Positions 15,377 to 23,802 of a stretch of 47,732 bases of DNA are shown piece by piece. Every line of letters begins with the position of its first letter. Position 1 is the first letter of the stretch. The stretch covers positions 1-47,732 of the forward strand of contig CAMKLG010000019.1 of assembly GCA_946413585.1 (NCBI GenBank), written 5' to 3'. Origin of the DNA: an uncultured Bacteroidales bacterium (GTDB lineage Bacteria > Bacteroidota > Bacteroidia > Bacteroidales > WCHB1-69). The notes beneath the pieces were generated by a model, which worked only from the letters and a program-made list of their open reading frames with translations, ran no database searches and had not been told where the DNA came from. Made by a program: the position numbers and the translations under genes.

Positions 15377-16327
15377 ATGAAAAATAGAATAATCAATATC
15401 GTCATATTTGTGGTCGCCATCTTGGCTGTTATTGTGGCTATTGCTTTTTCTTTTTTCTCATTTGATGCAGAAAAGAAAGATAGCTACGTCCAAGTGCGTG
15501 AGATCCAAGCTCAAACACCCGAAATGGTGTCTGACTTCGAAAATGCCACGCTGGAGACTCTCCCTACGGTGATCGATAAATATCAGCAGGAAACTCAAGA
15601 CCGCAGCACCAAATTGAAAGATGTCCAACTCGAAAAGGATATTCTCTACACCTATCTTCAAGATTTGAAGAGCCTCGACGAAAATAACTTCGAAGCCTAT
15701 AAGTCCAAATTCCCGGATCGCTCTGCACACCTCTTCGCTAAGAGCGAGAACAAACAAAAATATGTGGATGGTTTCAATGGAGTGAATTCCTATAAAGACC
15801 TCGAAGGCTATGTCAACAAAATGAATGATGAGTATGCTAACATCAAACAACAATATTTGATCGAGCGTAACTATATCAAATCCGCTAATGCTCTCATCAA
15901 TAAAGGTATTGCCATTAGAGATAATGCTTCAGCTTCCAAGAAAGCTACCGAATTTGAAGCTCTGCAAACTGATTTGAAAAGCTTTGGCAAGAGTGCTTCT
16001 CTCCAAAACTTCTTCATCACTTTAGTTTACGTCCTCGGTCTCGGTGCCGCATTCCTCATGGTCTTCTTCTTGTTGAAGAATATGGTCACCGACTTCAAGA
16101 GCTCCTATAAAATTCTTGTCGGACTCCTGTTTATTGTCGTGGTTTTCTTCATCGGCTATTTGGTCGGTACACCTGTCTTGAGCCCTTCTGCTATTAAAGC
16201 AGGTATGAGCAGCTCCGGTTATAAGATGGTGAACGCTGCCGTGTTCACAGTCTATATTTGTTTGCTGGTTGCAATCGTGTCCATCTTTGCGACCTTGATT
16301 ATGAACGCCGTTAAAAACAAAAACTAA
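15377..16327 (+). CDS. Membrane protein of unknown function in the ExbBD cluster
   Basis: A 316-residue protein with an N-terminal membrane anchor (residues 5-28), a long, largely helical extracytoplasmic or cytoplasmic region of about 180 residues rich in Lys, Asp and Glu (coiled-coil-like around 60-160), then three membrane helices near 213-233, 241-261 and 288-312. I do not recognise a named family. Its place between exbB and exbD, only one base before exbD, suggests a lineage-specific accessory of the Exb motor. The (TA)8 run lies in its leader. Confidence 0.85.
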   Translation: MKNRIINIVIFVVAILAVIVAIAFSFFSFDAEKKDSYVQVREIQAQTPEMVSDFENATLETLPTVIDKYQQETQDRSTKLKDVQLEKDILYTYLQDLKSLDENNFEAYKSKFPDRSAHLFAKSENKQKYVDGFNGVNSYKDLEGYVNKMNDEYANIKQQYLIERNYIKSANALINKGIAIRDNASASKKATEFEALQTDLKSFGKSASLQNFFITLVYVLGLGAAFLMVFFLLKNMVTDFKSSYKILVGLLFIVVVFFIGYLVGTPVLSPSAIKAGMSSSGYKMVNAAVFTVYICLLVAIVSIFATLIMNAVKNKN

Positions 16328-16328
16328 C

Positions 16329-16916
16329 ATGAGTAAAAGAAAAACACCAGGCTTGAATACAGGTGCAATGTCAGATATTTCTTTTCTGCTGTTGACCTTC
16401 TTCCTGCTGACCTCTTCCATTAATACGGAGCAAGGTATTCCTAGAAAATTGCCGCCTCCAAAAACGGAAGATGCTCAGGACAAGAAAGTCGATATTAACA
16501 AGAGAAATGTGCTGAACGTGCTGGTGAATTTCCGCGATGAGATCTCCGTGAATGGTGAAGTCATTTTGATCACAGACCTCAAAGCGAAAGCCAAGGAGTT
16601 CTTTGCGAACCCCTCTAATGACCCGTCACTGCCTGAAAAGCAGAATAAACCTATCGACGGTATCGGCGACTTCCCAGTATCAAAAGGTGTTGTCTCTTTG
16701 ACTAACGACCAAGGCACCAGCTATAATATGTACGTGCAAGTGCAAAATGAGCTGCAACGTGCTGTGAATGAACTGCGTGACGAGACTGCTCTGCAATATT
16801 TCGGCAAGAAGTTCTCAGTGCTCGACTCTGCTTCTCAACGCGCTGTTTCTACGGCTATTCCGATGAGTATCTCTGAGGCTCCGCCTATCGACTACGGTTC
16901 TAACGGTTCTAACTAA
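16329..16916 (+). CDS. exbD: ExbD/TolR biopolymer-transport protein (first copy)
   Basis: ExbD is the single-pass subunit of the proton motor, sitting inside the ExbB pentamer, with a protonatable Asp in its helix. The 195-residue protein has a short cytoplasmic N-terminus (KRKTPGLNTGAMSD), the helix ISFLLLTFFLLTSSI with Asp16 at its start, then a periplasmic domain. The periplasmic region is longer than the E. coli protein (141 residues) and has a Pro/Asn-rich insertion near 95-115 before VYVQVQNELQRAV-type strand and helix. It begins one base after the preceding gene. Confidence 0.92.
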   Translation: MSKRKTPGLNTGAMSDISFLLLTFFLLTSSINTEQGIPRKLPPPKTEDAQDKKVDINKRNVLNVLVNFRDEISVNGEVILITDLKAKAKEFFANPSNDPSLPEKQNKPIDGIGDFPVSKGVVSLTNDQGTSYNMYVQVQNELQRAVNELRDETALQYFGKKFSVLDSASQRAVSTAIPMSISEAPPIDYGSNGSN

Positions 16917-16934
16917 CCTTAAAAACGCAAGATT

Positions 16935-17420
16935 ATGTCAAGATTCAGAAAAGAAGGAAAAAAAGAGACACCCGAACTCAATATGGGTTCTATGTCCGAT
17001 ATTATCTTCATGTTTTTGTTCTTCTTCATGGTGATTACCACTATGCGTGAGGCTTCGCTAAAGGTGCATTTCCAACCACCACAAGCCACTGAAATCCAGA
17101 AACTGGAGAAAAAGTCTCTCGTGGCTAATATCTATATCGGTGCACCTCTGTCGAAAAATGAGAACACCCTGCCTCCTGGAGAGGTTTCTGTTCAGCTTAA
17201 CGACCAAACTATCAAGGCTGAAGACCTCAAAAGAGACGTTCGCGACTTCATCGGTACAGAGAAAGAATCTCGCGATGCTCAGGATAGAGACCGTCTGACA
17301 TTCTCACTGAAAGTTGATAAGGACGTTCAAATGCGCTACGTGAACACCATTAAACAAGAGTTGCGTACCAATAACGCCTTGAAAATCAACTATGCTGCTG
17401 GTAAAAAAGTTACGAACTAA
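16935..17420 (+). CDS. exbD: ExbD/TolR biopolymer-transport protein (second copy)
   Basis: A second, diverged ExbD of 161 residues: basic N-terminus RKEGKKETPELNMGSMSD with Asp22, membrane helix IIFMFLFFFMVITTM, and a periplasmic domain ending in QMRYVNTIKQELRTNNALKI, the usual strand-helix end. Tandem ExbD paralogues with one ExbB are frequent in Bacteroidota and suggest a hetero-oligomeric motor. It is the last gene of the cluster; a strong terminator follows at 17444. Confidence 0.92.
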   Translation: MSRFRKEGKKETPELNMGSMSDIIFMFLFFFMVITTMREASLKVHFQPPQATEIQKLEKKSLVANIYIGAPLSKNENTLPPGEVSVQLNDQTIKAEDLKRDVRDFIGTEKESRDAQDRDRLTFSLKVDKDVQMRYVNTIKQELRTNNALKINYAAGKKVTN

Positions 17421-17443
17421 TTGTATTTCAGATAAAATATATC

Positions 17444-17476
17444 AAAGGCAGGCCGAAGTGTGACCTGCCTTTTTTT
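17444..17476 (+). terminator. Rho-independent terminator of the exb cluster
   Basis: AAAGGCAGG pairs with CCTGCCTTT around an 11-nt loop and is followed by a T run. It separates the exb cluster from yicC. Confidence 0.85.
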
Positions 17477-17496
17477 CTGTATAAATAGGTTTTGTT

Positions 17497-18372
17497 ATGA
17501 TTAAATCAATGACCGGCTTTGGCCGGGCTGTTTTAGAGGTTGACGGTAAAGTCATTACCGTTGAAATTCGGACGCTTAATAGCAAACAGTTGGATCTTAA
17601 TACTCGAATCCCATTGCTGTTCAAGAACTACGAAAATGATATTCGCTCGATGCTTTCCAAGGCTCTGGAACGCGCAAAAGCTGATTTCACGATTACGGTC
17701 GAAAACCGTTCCGTGACCAATGCTGTTTCCATAAACAAAGAACTGGCAAAGTCTTATTATCAAATACTTACGGAACTTTCTCAAGAATTGGGAAATCCTG
17801 TGGCGAGCGATGTTTTCCTCCATGTCATGCGTATGCCTGACGTTGTATCTACCCCGCAAGATGAGGTAAGTGAGGAACTCTGGGAAAAGTTGAAGTTAGC
17901 TATCACCGACGCTTGCCAACAATTGGATAATTTCCGCATTTCTGAGGGAAAAGTGCTTGAAGCCGATTTTGTGAAGAGAATCACCCTAATCCGCGATATG
18001 ATTGATGAAGTGACCCCGTTTGAGGAGAACAGAATCGTCAAAATTCGCGAAAAATTCGAAAATTCACTTAAAGAACTGGCTCCTAAGGTCCAATATGATC
18101 CTAACCGTTTGGAACAGGAAATTTTCTTCTATTTGGAGAAATTGGACGTTACGGAGGAAAAAGTCCGACTGCGTAAACACTGCGACTATTTCATCGAAAC
18201 TCTCAACGAAAACCAGTCTAACGGTAAGAAATTGGGATTCATTGTCCAAGAATGCGGCCGTGAAATTAATACTTTAGGTTCTAAAAGCAACGATTTCGAC
18301 ATTCAACAAATTGTGGTGCGCATGAAGGATGAGTTAGAGAAGTTGAAGGAGCAATTAGCGAATGTTTTGTAA
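17497..18372 (+). CDS. yicC: YicC-family endoribonuclease
   Basis: YicC proteins are cytoplasmic, toroidal endoribonucleases implicated in small-RNA and mRNA decay and stationary-phase growth. The 291-residue protein has the family opening MIKSMTGFGRAV, then VEIRTLNSKQLDLNTRIP, and the C-terminal DUF1732 segment with RLEQEIFFYLEKLDVTEE, RLRKHCDYF and the closing GKKLGFIVQECGREINTLG then KSNDFDIQQIVVRMKDELEK. Length fits. In many bacteria gmk follows yicC; here a repeat-filled spacer and der follow instead. Confidence 0.95.
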   Translation: MIKSMTGFGRAVLEVDGKVITVEIRTLNSKQLDLNTRIPLLFKNYENDIRSMLSKALERAKADFTITVENRSVTNAVSINKELAKSYYQILTELSQELGNPVASDVFLHVMRMPDVVSTPQDEVSEELWEKLKLAITDACQQLDNFRISEGKVLEADFVKRITLIRDMIDEVTPFEENRIVKIREKFENSLKELAPKVQYDPNRLEQEIFFYLEKLDVTEEKVRLRKHCDYFIETLNENQSNGKKLGFIVQECGREINTLGSKSNDFDIQQIVVRMKDELEKLKEQLANVL

Positions 18373-18380
18373 GGGTTATT

Positions 18381-18527
18381 GGTTTGGGTTTAGGGTTTAG
18401 AGTTTAAGGTTTAGGGTTTAGGGCTTAGGGTTTAGAGTTTAGGGTTTAAGGTTTAGAGTTTAGGGTTTAGGGTTTAGGGTTTAAGGTTTAGAGTTTAGAG
18501 TTTAAGGTTTAGGGTTTAGGGTTTTGG
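18381..18527. repeat. Telomere-like heptanucleotide array (GTTTAGG, 21 units)
   Basis: Twenty-one consecutive 7-nt units, all in phase from 18381, with consensus GTTTAGG (the TTTAGGG repeat in another register). Variation is mostly G to A in the last two positions (GTTTAGA, GTTTAAG), with single GCTTAGG, GTTTTGG and GGTTTGG units. It begins 9 nt after the yicC stop codon. A few AGGG-type heptads continue to about 18548. Confidence 0.95.
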
Positions 18528-18561
18528 GAGTAGGGAATAGTAGGGCTGTTGCATTGCTGGC

Positions 18562-18617
18562 AGCCAATAGTCAATTGTCAAATTTAAAGTTAAAGTTCAA
18601 AGTCAAAGTTCAAAGTC
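18562..18617. repeat. Second heptanucleotide array before der
   Basis: Eight units in one 7-nt phase, drifting from AGCCAAT through TTTAAAG to CAAAGTT and CAAAGTC, ending 4 nt before the der ATG. With the array at 18381 it fills most of the yicC-der spacer, so the der leader is almost all repeat. Confidence 0.75.
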
Positions 18618-18621
18618 AAAC

Positions 18622-19926
18622 ATGGGAAACATATTATCACTTATCGGTCGGCCAAATGTGGGAAAATCAACTTTTTTTAACCGCTTGATACAGGCGCGCG
18701 AGGCTATTGTGGATTCCACGGCGGGTGTGACGCGCGATCGTCATTATGGGAAGTCTGATTGGAACGGTTACGACTTTTCTGTTATTGATACAGGAGGCTA
18801 TGTAGTTGGTTCTGACGACATATTCGAGTCTGAGATTCGCAAGCAAGCGGCATTGGCCATCGAGGAGTCCGATGTTATCGTCTTTATGGTAGATGGTCGT
18901 GAGGGGCTAACTCCACTAGACGAGGAGATTGCCGACATTCTGCGGCGCTCCAAGAAACCCTATTATTTAGCGGTGAACAAGATCGATAGTCCGAGTAACT
19001 ATTTGGATTACACGGAATTCTATGCCTTAGGCATTGGAGAAATCTATCCCATTTCCGCTGTCTCCGGAAGTGGTACAGGTGATTTGTTGGACGAGGTGGT
19101 GAAGCACTTTTCCAAGGATAAGGATGATCTTCCCGACGATCTGCCGCGAATCGCTATTGTGGGTAAACCGAATGTGGGTAAGTCTTCCATTATCAATGCG
19201 TTTCTAGGGGAAGACCGTCACATTGTGACTCCGTTGGCGGGTACAACCCGTGATACCATCTTTACCCGTTACAAAAGCTTTGGCTTCGATTTTTATTTGA
19301 TTGATACCGCTGGATTGCGCAAAAAGAGCAAGGTGGAGGAGAGTTTGGAGTTCTATTCGGTCATGCGTGCCGTGCGTTCCATCGAGAATTCTGATGTCTG
19401 CATTGTGATGGCTGATGCTTCTCAAGGTTTTGATTCACAGGATCTCAATATCTTTGGCCTCTGCGCACGTAACCACAAGGGAATTGTGTTGGTGATGAAC
19501 AAGTGGGATTTGGTGGAGAAGGACACGCATACGCACAAGAATTTTGAGGATATGTTGAAGAAGAAGATTGCACCGTTTACCGATGTGCCGATCATTTTCA
19601 CCTCTGTTAAAGAAAAACAGCGTATTTATAAGGTTTTGGAGACCGCTATTCAAGTCTGTCAGAACCGACAACGCCGGATTTCAACTTCTGAGCTGAATGA
19701 CACGTTGCTTCCGATTATTGAGCACACTCCGCCGCCCATGAACAAGGATAAGGTCATTCGCATTAAATATATTACGCAATTGCCGGTCGCTTATCCTACT
19801 TTTGCGTTTTTCTGCAATTTACCGCAATATGTGGTGGATTCCTATAAACGCTTCTTGGAGAATCAGATACGTAAGAATTGGGATTTCGCCGGTGTCCCGA
19901 TTGAGATATATTTCAGAAAAAAATAA
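18622..19926 (+). CDS. der: Ribosome-biogenesis GTPase Der (EngA)
   Basis: Der is the tandem-G-domain GTPase needed for 50S subunit maturation. The 434-residue protein carries two complete G domains. The first has GRPNVGKST (G1), DTGGY (G3) and NKID (G4); the second has GKPNVGKSS, the longer DTAGLRKKSKV and NKWD. A KH-like C-terminal domain follows, with INRxxP-less but typical RIKYITQLPVAYPTFAFF and a SYKRFLENQIRKNW end. Length and order are canonical. It opens a plus-strand run with miaB and rlmN. Confidence 0.97.
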   Translation: MGNILSLIGRPNVGKSTFFNRLIQAREAIVDSTAGVTRDRHYGKSDWNGYDFSVIDTGGYVVGSDDIFESEIRKQAALAIEESDVIVFMVDGREGLTPLDEEIADILRRSKKPYYLAVNKIDSPSNYLDYTEFYALGIGEIYPISAVSGSGTGDLLDEVVKHFSKDKDDLPDDLPRIAIVGKPNVGKSSIINAFLGEDRHIVTPLAGTTRDTIFTRYKSFGFDFYLIDTAGLRKKSKVEESLEFYSVMRAVRSIENSDVCIVMADASQGFDSQDLNIFGLCARNHKGIVLVMNKWDLVEKDTHTHKNFEDMLKKKIAPFTDVPIIFTSVKEKQRIYKVLETAIQVCQNRQRRISTSELNDTLLPIIEHTPPPMNKDKVIRIKYITQLPVAYPTFAFFCNLPQYVVDSYKRFLENQIRKNWDFAGVPIEIYFRKK

Positions 19927-19970
19927 GAGGCAAAAGACGAAAGGGAATAGGAAATAATTATTAAAACATC

Positions 19971-20034
19971 ATCCAGAGCGACCCGACAGGGGCAAGAGCT
20001 CGGTAGCTAAGGTGAAGCGAAGCGGACCCTGGGG
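19971..20034. repeat. GC-rich dispersed leader element (variant)
   Basis: A GC-rich block with GAGCTCGGTAGC and GGTGAAGCGAAGCGGACCC then TGGGG, ending 16 nt before miaB. It shares the GGTGA-GCG-AGC-GACCCTGGGG layout with elements at 21409 and 23803, and AGCTCGGTAGC with 584-594 in the ferredoxin spacer. Relationship is weaker than between the 21409 and 23803 copies. Confidence 0.55.
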
Positions 20035-20050
20035 ATAAAAAAGGTAATAA

Positions 20051-21361
20051 ATGAAAAAATTGTTCATAGAAACATACGGTTGTCAGATGAATTTCGCAGA
20101 TAGCGAGGTGGTTGCGTCCATTTTAAAGGAGATGTATGCCTTGACGAAAGAAATTCAGGAGGCCGATTTAATTTTGATTAACACTTGCTCGATCCGCGAC
20201 AAGGCTGAGCAACGTATTCACAAACGTCTGAAGGAATTGGAGGCTTATAAGCGTAAGAATCACCATTTGCAGGTTGGTTTGTTGGGTTGTATGGCGGAAC
20301 GTATGAAAGAGGAATTGCTGGAGACAGAGCCCGTTTTGGATTTTATTGCTGGTCCCGATGCGTATCGTTCTCTCCCTCAGTTAATTGCTGAATCACAGAA
20401 AGGACACACTTCTTTTAACGTGTTACTATCGGAAGAGGAGACTTACGACAATATCATGCCTGTGCGTTATGATGCCAACGGTGTGTCGGCGTATGTTTCC
20501 ATCATGCGGGGGTGCAATAATTTCTGTGCCTACTGCGTGGTACCCTACACGCGTGGTCGCGAGCGCAGTCGAAGTCCCAAGACCATTCTCGGTGAAATTG
20601 AGGATTTGTTGAAGAATAACTATAAAGAAGTCACACTGTTAGGGCAAAATGTGAATTCCTATTATTGGAAAGAGGAGGGTCAGGAAGTCTCCTTTGCGAA
20701 GTTGATGTCGATGGTGGCGGAGATGTCGCCGGAACTGCGGGTGCGTTTCGCCACGTCACATCCCAAGGATATTTCCGATGAACTCATTGAGACGATTGCC
20801 CGTTACGACAATATCTGCAAGTGCATCCATTTGCCGGTGCAGTCGGGCAGCAACGATATGCTCGCCAAGATGCGCCGAGTTTATACCCGCGAGAGTTATT
20901 TGGAGCGGGTGCGGAAAATCAAGGAGGAGCTTCCCGATTGTGCCATCACCACGGACATTATTGTGGGTTTTAGTGGGGAAACAATTGATAATCACCAGGA
21001 TACATTGTCCATCATGCGAGAAGTCGGTTACGAGTACGCCTATATGTTCAAGTATTCGGAGCGCGGAGGCACGTTAGCCTCCAAACGCTATCCTGACGAT
21101 ATTCCCGATGATGAGAAGACCCGTCGGTTAGAGGAGGTAATCGCCCTGCAGGGTGAACTTTCGATGGAAAGCAATCGCCGCGACGTGGGCAAAACCTTCC
21201 GCGTGTTGGTCGAAGGAACGTCTAAACGTTCTGAAAACCAGTTGTTTGGAAGAAACAGCCAGAACAAAGTAATCATTTTCCCGAAAGACAATCATCAAAT
21301 CGGCGATTATGTCGATGTGATGGTGAATGATTGTACGCCCGCGACGCTATTAGGAAGTTAG
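20051..21361 (+). CDS. miaB: tRNA-2-methylthio-N6-dimethylallyladenosine synthase
   Basis: MiaB is a radical-SAM methylthiotransferase that adds the 2-methylthio group to i6A37 of tRNAs reading UNN codons. The 436-residue protein has the three N-terminal cluster cysteines in ETYGCQMN (Cys11), INTCSIRD and LLGCMAER, the radical-SAM triad RGCNNFCAYCVVPYTRGRE, then the HLPVQSGS and ITTDIIVGFSGE segments, and a C-terminal TRAM domain (GKTFRVLVEGTSK to VDVMVNDCTP). All fit MiaB rather than RimO or MtaB. It lies 124 nt after der. Confidence 0.96.
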   Translation: MKKLFIETYGCQMNFADSEVVASILKEMYALTKEIQEADLILINTCSIRDKAEQRIHKRLKELEAYKRKNHHLQVGLLGCMAERMKEELLETEPVLDFIAGPDAYRSLPQLIAESQKGHTSFNVLLSEEETYDNIMPVRYDANGVSAYVSIMRGCNNFCAYCVVPYTRGRERSRSPKTILGEIEDLLKNNYKEVTLLGQNVNSYYWKEEGQEVSFAKLMSMVAEMSPELRVRFATSHPKDISDELIETIARYDNICKCIHLPVQSGSNDMLAKMRRVYTRESYLERVRKIKEELPDCAITTDIIVGFSGETIDNHQDTLSIMREVGYEYAYMFKYSERGGTLASKRYPDDIPDDEKTRRLEEVIALQGELSMESNRRDVGKTFRVLVEGTSKRSENQLFGRNSQNKVIIFPKDNHQIGDYVDVMVNDCTPATLLGS

Positions 21362-21408
21362 CAGTTAACGGTAGTACGTCCGTTACAACCTAAAATTAAA
21401 AAAAGTAC

Positions 21409-21470
21409 TTCCAAGAGGGCTGCAGGCCCGACACGTGTCAGCCCAAGGTGAGCGTAGCGAGCCCTGGGGG
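21409..21470. repeat. GC-rich dispersed leader element, copy A
   Basis: About 60 nt, nearly identical to 23803-23862: both begin TTCCAAGAGGGCTGCA, continue GCCCGACACGT and end GCGAGCCCTGGG. The middle holds the self-complementary GACACGTGTC and GGGCT/AGCCC arms. It lies between miaB and rlmN, 69 nt before the rlmN ATG, followed by a low-complexity stretch rich in CGATGA (21482-21543). Confidence 0.85.
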
Positions 21471-21539
21471 ACGGATGGGGACGATGAATGGACGATTATG
21501 CGATGATGAGATGATTGAACGATGAAACGATGAAAAACG

Positions 21540-22586
21540 ATGAATGATATTCGATATATTGGGTATGACCCGTTGGTTACGTTTTTGCGGGAGAATGGCG
21601 AGAAACCGTTCCGGGCGAAGCAGATTTGGACGTGGTTGTGGAAGCGGGGTGCGGGCTCGTTTGACGAGATGACGGACCTCTCAGTGGCGTTGCGTACCAA
21701 ATTGCAGGAGAATTTTACGTTTCATCGTGCGGAAATTGCCGAAGAGGCGCGTAGCAGCGATAAAACCACCAAATTCCTGTTGAAATTCCACGATGGAAAA
21801 ATGGTTGAAGGCGTATTGATCCCCAGCAAGGAGCGGGTCACGGCGTGCCTCTCCACACAAGTCGGCTGTCCGCTGCATTGCGCGTTCTGCGCCACTGGTA
21901 CCATGGGCTTCATCCGTAACCTGCACTACAGTGAGGTTATTGACGAGTACGTACTGCTCAATAATAGGGCGCAAGAGATTTACAATCAGCATATTACCAA
22001 CATTGTATTCATGGGCATGGGTGAACCTCTGCTCAACTTCGACAATATGATGACGGCCATTAGTATATTGACCGGCAAGGACTATTTTGCGCTATCGCCA
22101 ACGAGGATTACGCTATCGACAGCGGGTATTATCAAAGGTATCAAAGCTCTGGCAGACAGAGGTTTCCGTTGCGGGCTGGCCATTTCGTTGCATAGTGCCG
22201 ATCCCAATGTCCGCAATCAGATTATGCCGGTGACCGAAGGTAATCCGTTGCACGACTTGCAGGCGGCATTGGCCTATTATCACCAGAAAACGGATGAACG
22301 CATCACCATCGAATATCTGTTGCTCTCCAAGGTGAACGATTCTGAAAAAGCGGCGGAGCAATTGGCTCGTTTTTGTCGTCCCTTCCCCGTGAAAATCAAT
22401 ATTATAGAGTATAATTCCACCCCAGATTCCTTATTCCACAAATCGGATCCGACACGTCGCAATGCCTTCATTGCGGTCTTGGAACGTTGCAATATGGTGG
22501 TGAATATCCGCCAAAGCAAAGGACAGGATATTGCTGCTGCCTGCGGACAATTGATGAGAAAGACGGTTAAGTCACTTGAAATTTGA
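21540..22586 (+). CDS. rlmN: Dual-specificity RNA methyltransferase RlmN
   Basis: RlmN is a radical-SAM enzyme that methylates C2 of A2503 in 23S rRNA and A37 in some tRNAs. The 348-residue protein has the N-terminal helical domain (PFRAKQIWTWLWKRGAGSFDEMT), the radical-SAM cluster motif STQVGCPLHCAFCATGTMGF, the SAM-binding GMGEPLLNF, LSTAGI, AISLHSAD, INIIEYNS, and the C-terminal catalytic cysteine in DIAAACGQL. These match RlmN rather than Cfr. Leader contains the dispersed element at 21409. Bases before the ATG (ACGATGAAAAACGATG) offer another out-of-frame ATG. Confidence 0.96.
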   Translation: MNDIRYIGYDPLVTFLRENGEKPFRAKQIWTWLWKRGAGSFDEMTDLSVALRTKLQENFTFHRAEIAEEARSSDKTTKFLLKFHDGKMVEGVLIPSKERVTACLSTQVGCPLHCAFCATGTMGFIRNLHYSEVIDEYVLLNNRAQEIYNQHITNIVFMGMGEPLLNFDNMMTAISILTGKDYFALSPTRITLSTAGIIKGIKALADRGFRCGLAISLHSADPNVRNQIMPVTEGNPLHDLQAALAYYHQKTDERITIEYLLLSKVNDSEKAAEQLARFCRPFPVKINIIEYNSTPDSLFHKSDPTRRNAFIAVLERCNMVVNIRQSKGQDIAAACGQLMRKTVKSLEI

Positions 22587-22604
22587 AACCTGAAACTTGT
22601 AACA
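22577..22604. repeat. Short heptanucleotide array over the rlmN stop
   Basis: Four in-phase units, TGAAATT, TGAAACC, TGAAACT and TGTAACA, beginning inside the last rlmN codons; the second unit's TGA is the stop codon. Confidence 0.6.
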
Positions 22605-22906
22605 GTATCGCTTTCATGATATTGTTTTACCGTTTTTGTAAACATAAAAATGTTTATAATTTTTTTGCCATAACGGGAAGTGCCGACAAAATTTTTATTT
22701 AATTTTGCATAGTCAAAACCTAATGTGTAAGATAAGTGAAAAGTTGTTGTAACTTTCCTATATTCAATTTATTATCATCTTCGTTCGAAGAAGATACAGC
22801 TCACTCTCTCCGCACATTTCCCGTTCCATTTTTGTCGTTTCCCTCCCGTTTCTTTCCGAAAAACGGGGCGGAGGCGTCTTGTCGTGTATTTAAAAACCAA
22901 ACTTAT
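22605..22906. other. Spacer between rlmN and the FISUMP gene
   Basis: About 300 nt without a convincing gene. It holds the promoter element at 22700, a small hairpin CCCGTTT...AAACGGG near 22845-22866, and otherwise C/T-rich sequence. If the promoter is used, the FISUMP gene has a leader of roughly 190 nt. An in-frame GTG at 22736 would extend the protein with Pro/Phe/Ser-rich residues that hide the signal peptide, so I do not use it. Confidence 0.5.
22700..22707 (+). promoter_or_regulatory. -7 promoter element before the FISUMP gene
   Basis: TAATTTTG followed by C fits TAnnTTTG. It is the only good match in the rlmN-FISUMP spacer. Confidence 0.55.
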
Positions 22907-23791
22907 ATGAGAAATCTTTCTATCATTGTGTTATTTTTTGTCAGCATGGCGGCTGTGACCTTGAACGCGCAGCCAGTGCAAACCGTGCAGGCGACCGTGG
23001 TTGCGGGCGGCAACGCCGACCATTTCTACGCCGCGGTCGGGCAGCCCTTCTTCCAACAGGCTGCATTCGGTGACTACGAGTTAGCCATGGGCGTGGCGCA
23101 GGCGCAGTGGACGCGCGACACGGTCTATGGCGTGATCACCTACAACACCGACTACACGGAGAACGGCTTCGACCTGCATGACCAGACCGAGTCGCACAAG
23201 GACAGCGTCTATCTCGTCAACGGCGGCATCTACAACTACGATGTCTTGCGGACGCTCTACCTGATCGTCTGTCCGCAGTATCTGGAGGAGAACAACCCCG
23301 AATATGACGTGCTGGCTGTTTCCGGTCACTGCTGGACGAAGCAGAACCTGCGCAAGGAGGCCGACGGCGCGGTGACCTACCAGAGTTCGCTGAACGCGGA
23401 AGTCCCGCAGGTCTATGGTCTGCTATACCCGCAGGCATCCGCCCAGACGCTCTGTCCCGACGGCTGGCACCTGCCCATGGGCGATGAGGTTGCGGACCTG
23501 TCCACCAACCCCACGACCGCGTTGCGCAGCACCGACGGCTGGATCAACGGCGACATCAACACCAACAGCACCGGTTTCACGGCCTACCCGGCCGGTCTCT
23601 ACAGCTCCGCCGCCCAACGTTTCGAGGGCTTGGGCTCGGAGACCTATTGGTGGGTGTCGGGTGAAGACGGCAACCTTGTCGGCAACGCCATCCAGATTTC
23701 CCACTATTGCGACACCCCGCTCTACGTAACCCGCAGCACCGACGACAAATTGAGCGTGCGCTGCGTAAAAGTCAACGTCTGGCCGGAATAG
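22907..23791 (+). CDS. Exported FISUMP-domain surface protein
   Basis: A 294-residue exported protein. Signal peptide MRNLSIIVLFFVSMAAVTLNA, cut before QPVQ. Residues 20-130 are beta-rich with no recognised domain. From about 145 the FISUMP (Fibrobacter succinogenes major paralogous) domain follows: VSGHCWTKQNLR, VYGLLYPQ, LCPDGWHLP, the variable DGWINGDINTNSTGF segment, TYWWVSGE and the closing LSVRCVK. Such domains occur in surface lipoproteins and adhesins; biochemical role is unknown. Codon use is clearly richer in G and C than in neighbouring genes, especially third positions. A GC-rich dispersed element separates it from the large fibre-like gene, with which it may form a locus. Confidence 0.82.
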   Translation: MRNLSIIVLFFVSMAAVTLNAQPVQTVQATVVAGGNADHFYAAVGQPFFQQAAFGDYELAMGVAQAQWTRDTVYGVITYNTDYTENGFDLHDQTESHKDSVYLVNGGIYNYDVLRTLYLIVCPQYLEENNPEYDVLAVSGHCWTKQNLRKEADGAVTYQSSLNAEVPQVYGLLYPQASAQTLCPDGWHLPMGDEVADLSTNPTTALRSTDGWINGDINTNSTGFTAYPAGLYSSAAQRFEGLGSETYWWVSGEDGNLVGNAIQISHYCDTPLYVTRSTDDKLSVRCVKVNVWPE

Positions 23792-23802
23792 TTAACACGA
23801 CA

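Noticed and set aside
18381-18617. CRISPR array or eukaryotic telomere contamination
   Set aside because: Unit length is 7 with no spacers, so not CRISPR; it is flanked closely by bacterial yicC and der, so not a contaminating chromosome end.
21482-21543. CGATGA-rich stretch before rlmN as another heptad array
   Set aside because: Spacing of CGATG motifs is irregular (8, 11, 19 nt), so it does not meet the 7-nt phase test.
22736-22906. GTG-initiated extension of the FISUMP protein
   Set aside because: It adds a Pro/Phe/Ser-rich, non-signal-like segment ahead of a perfect signal peptide.
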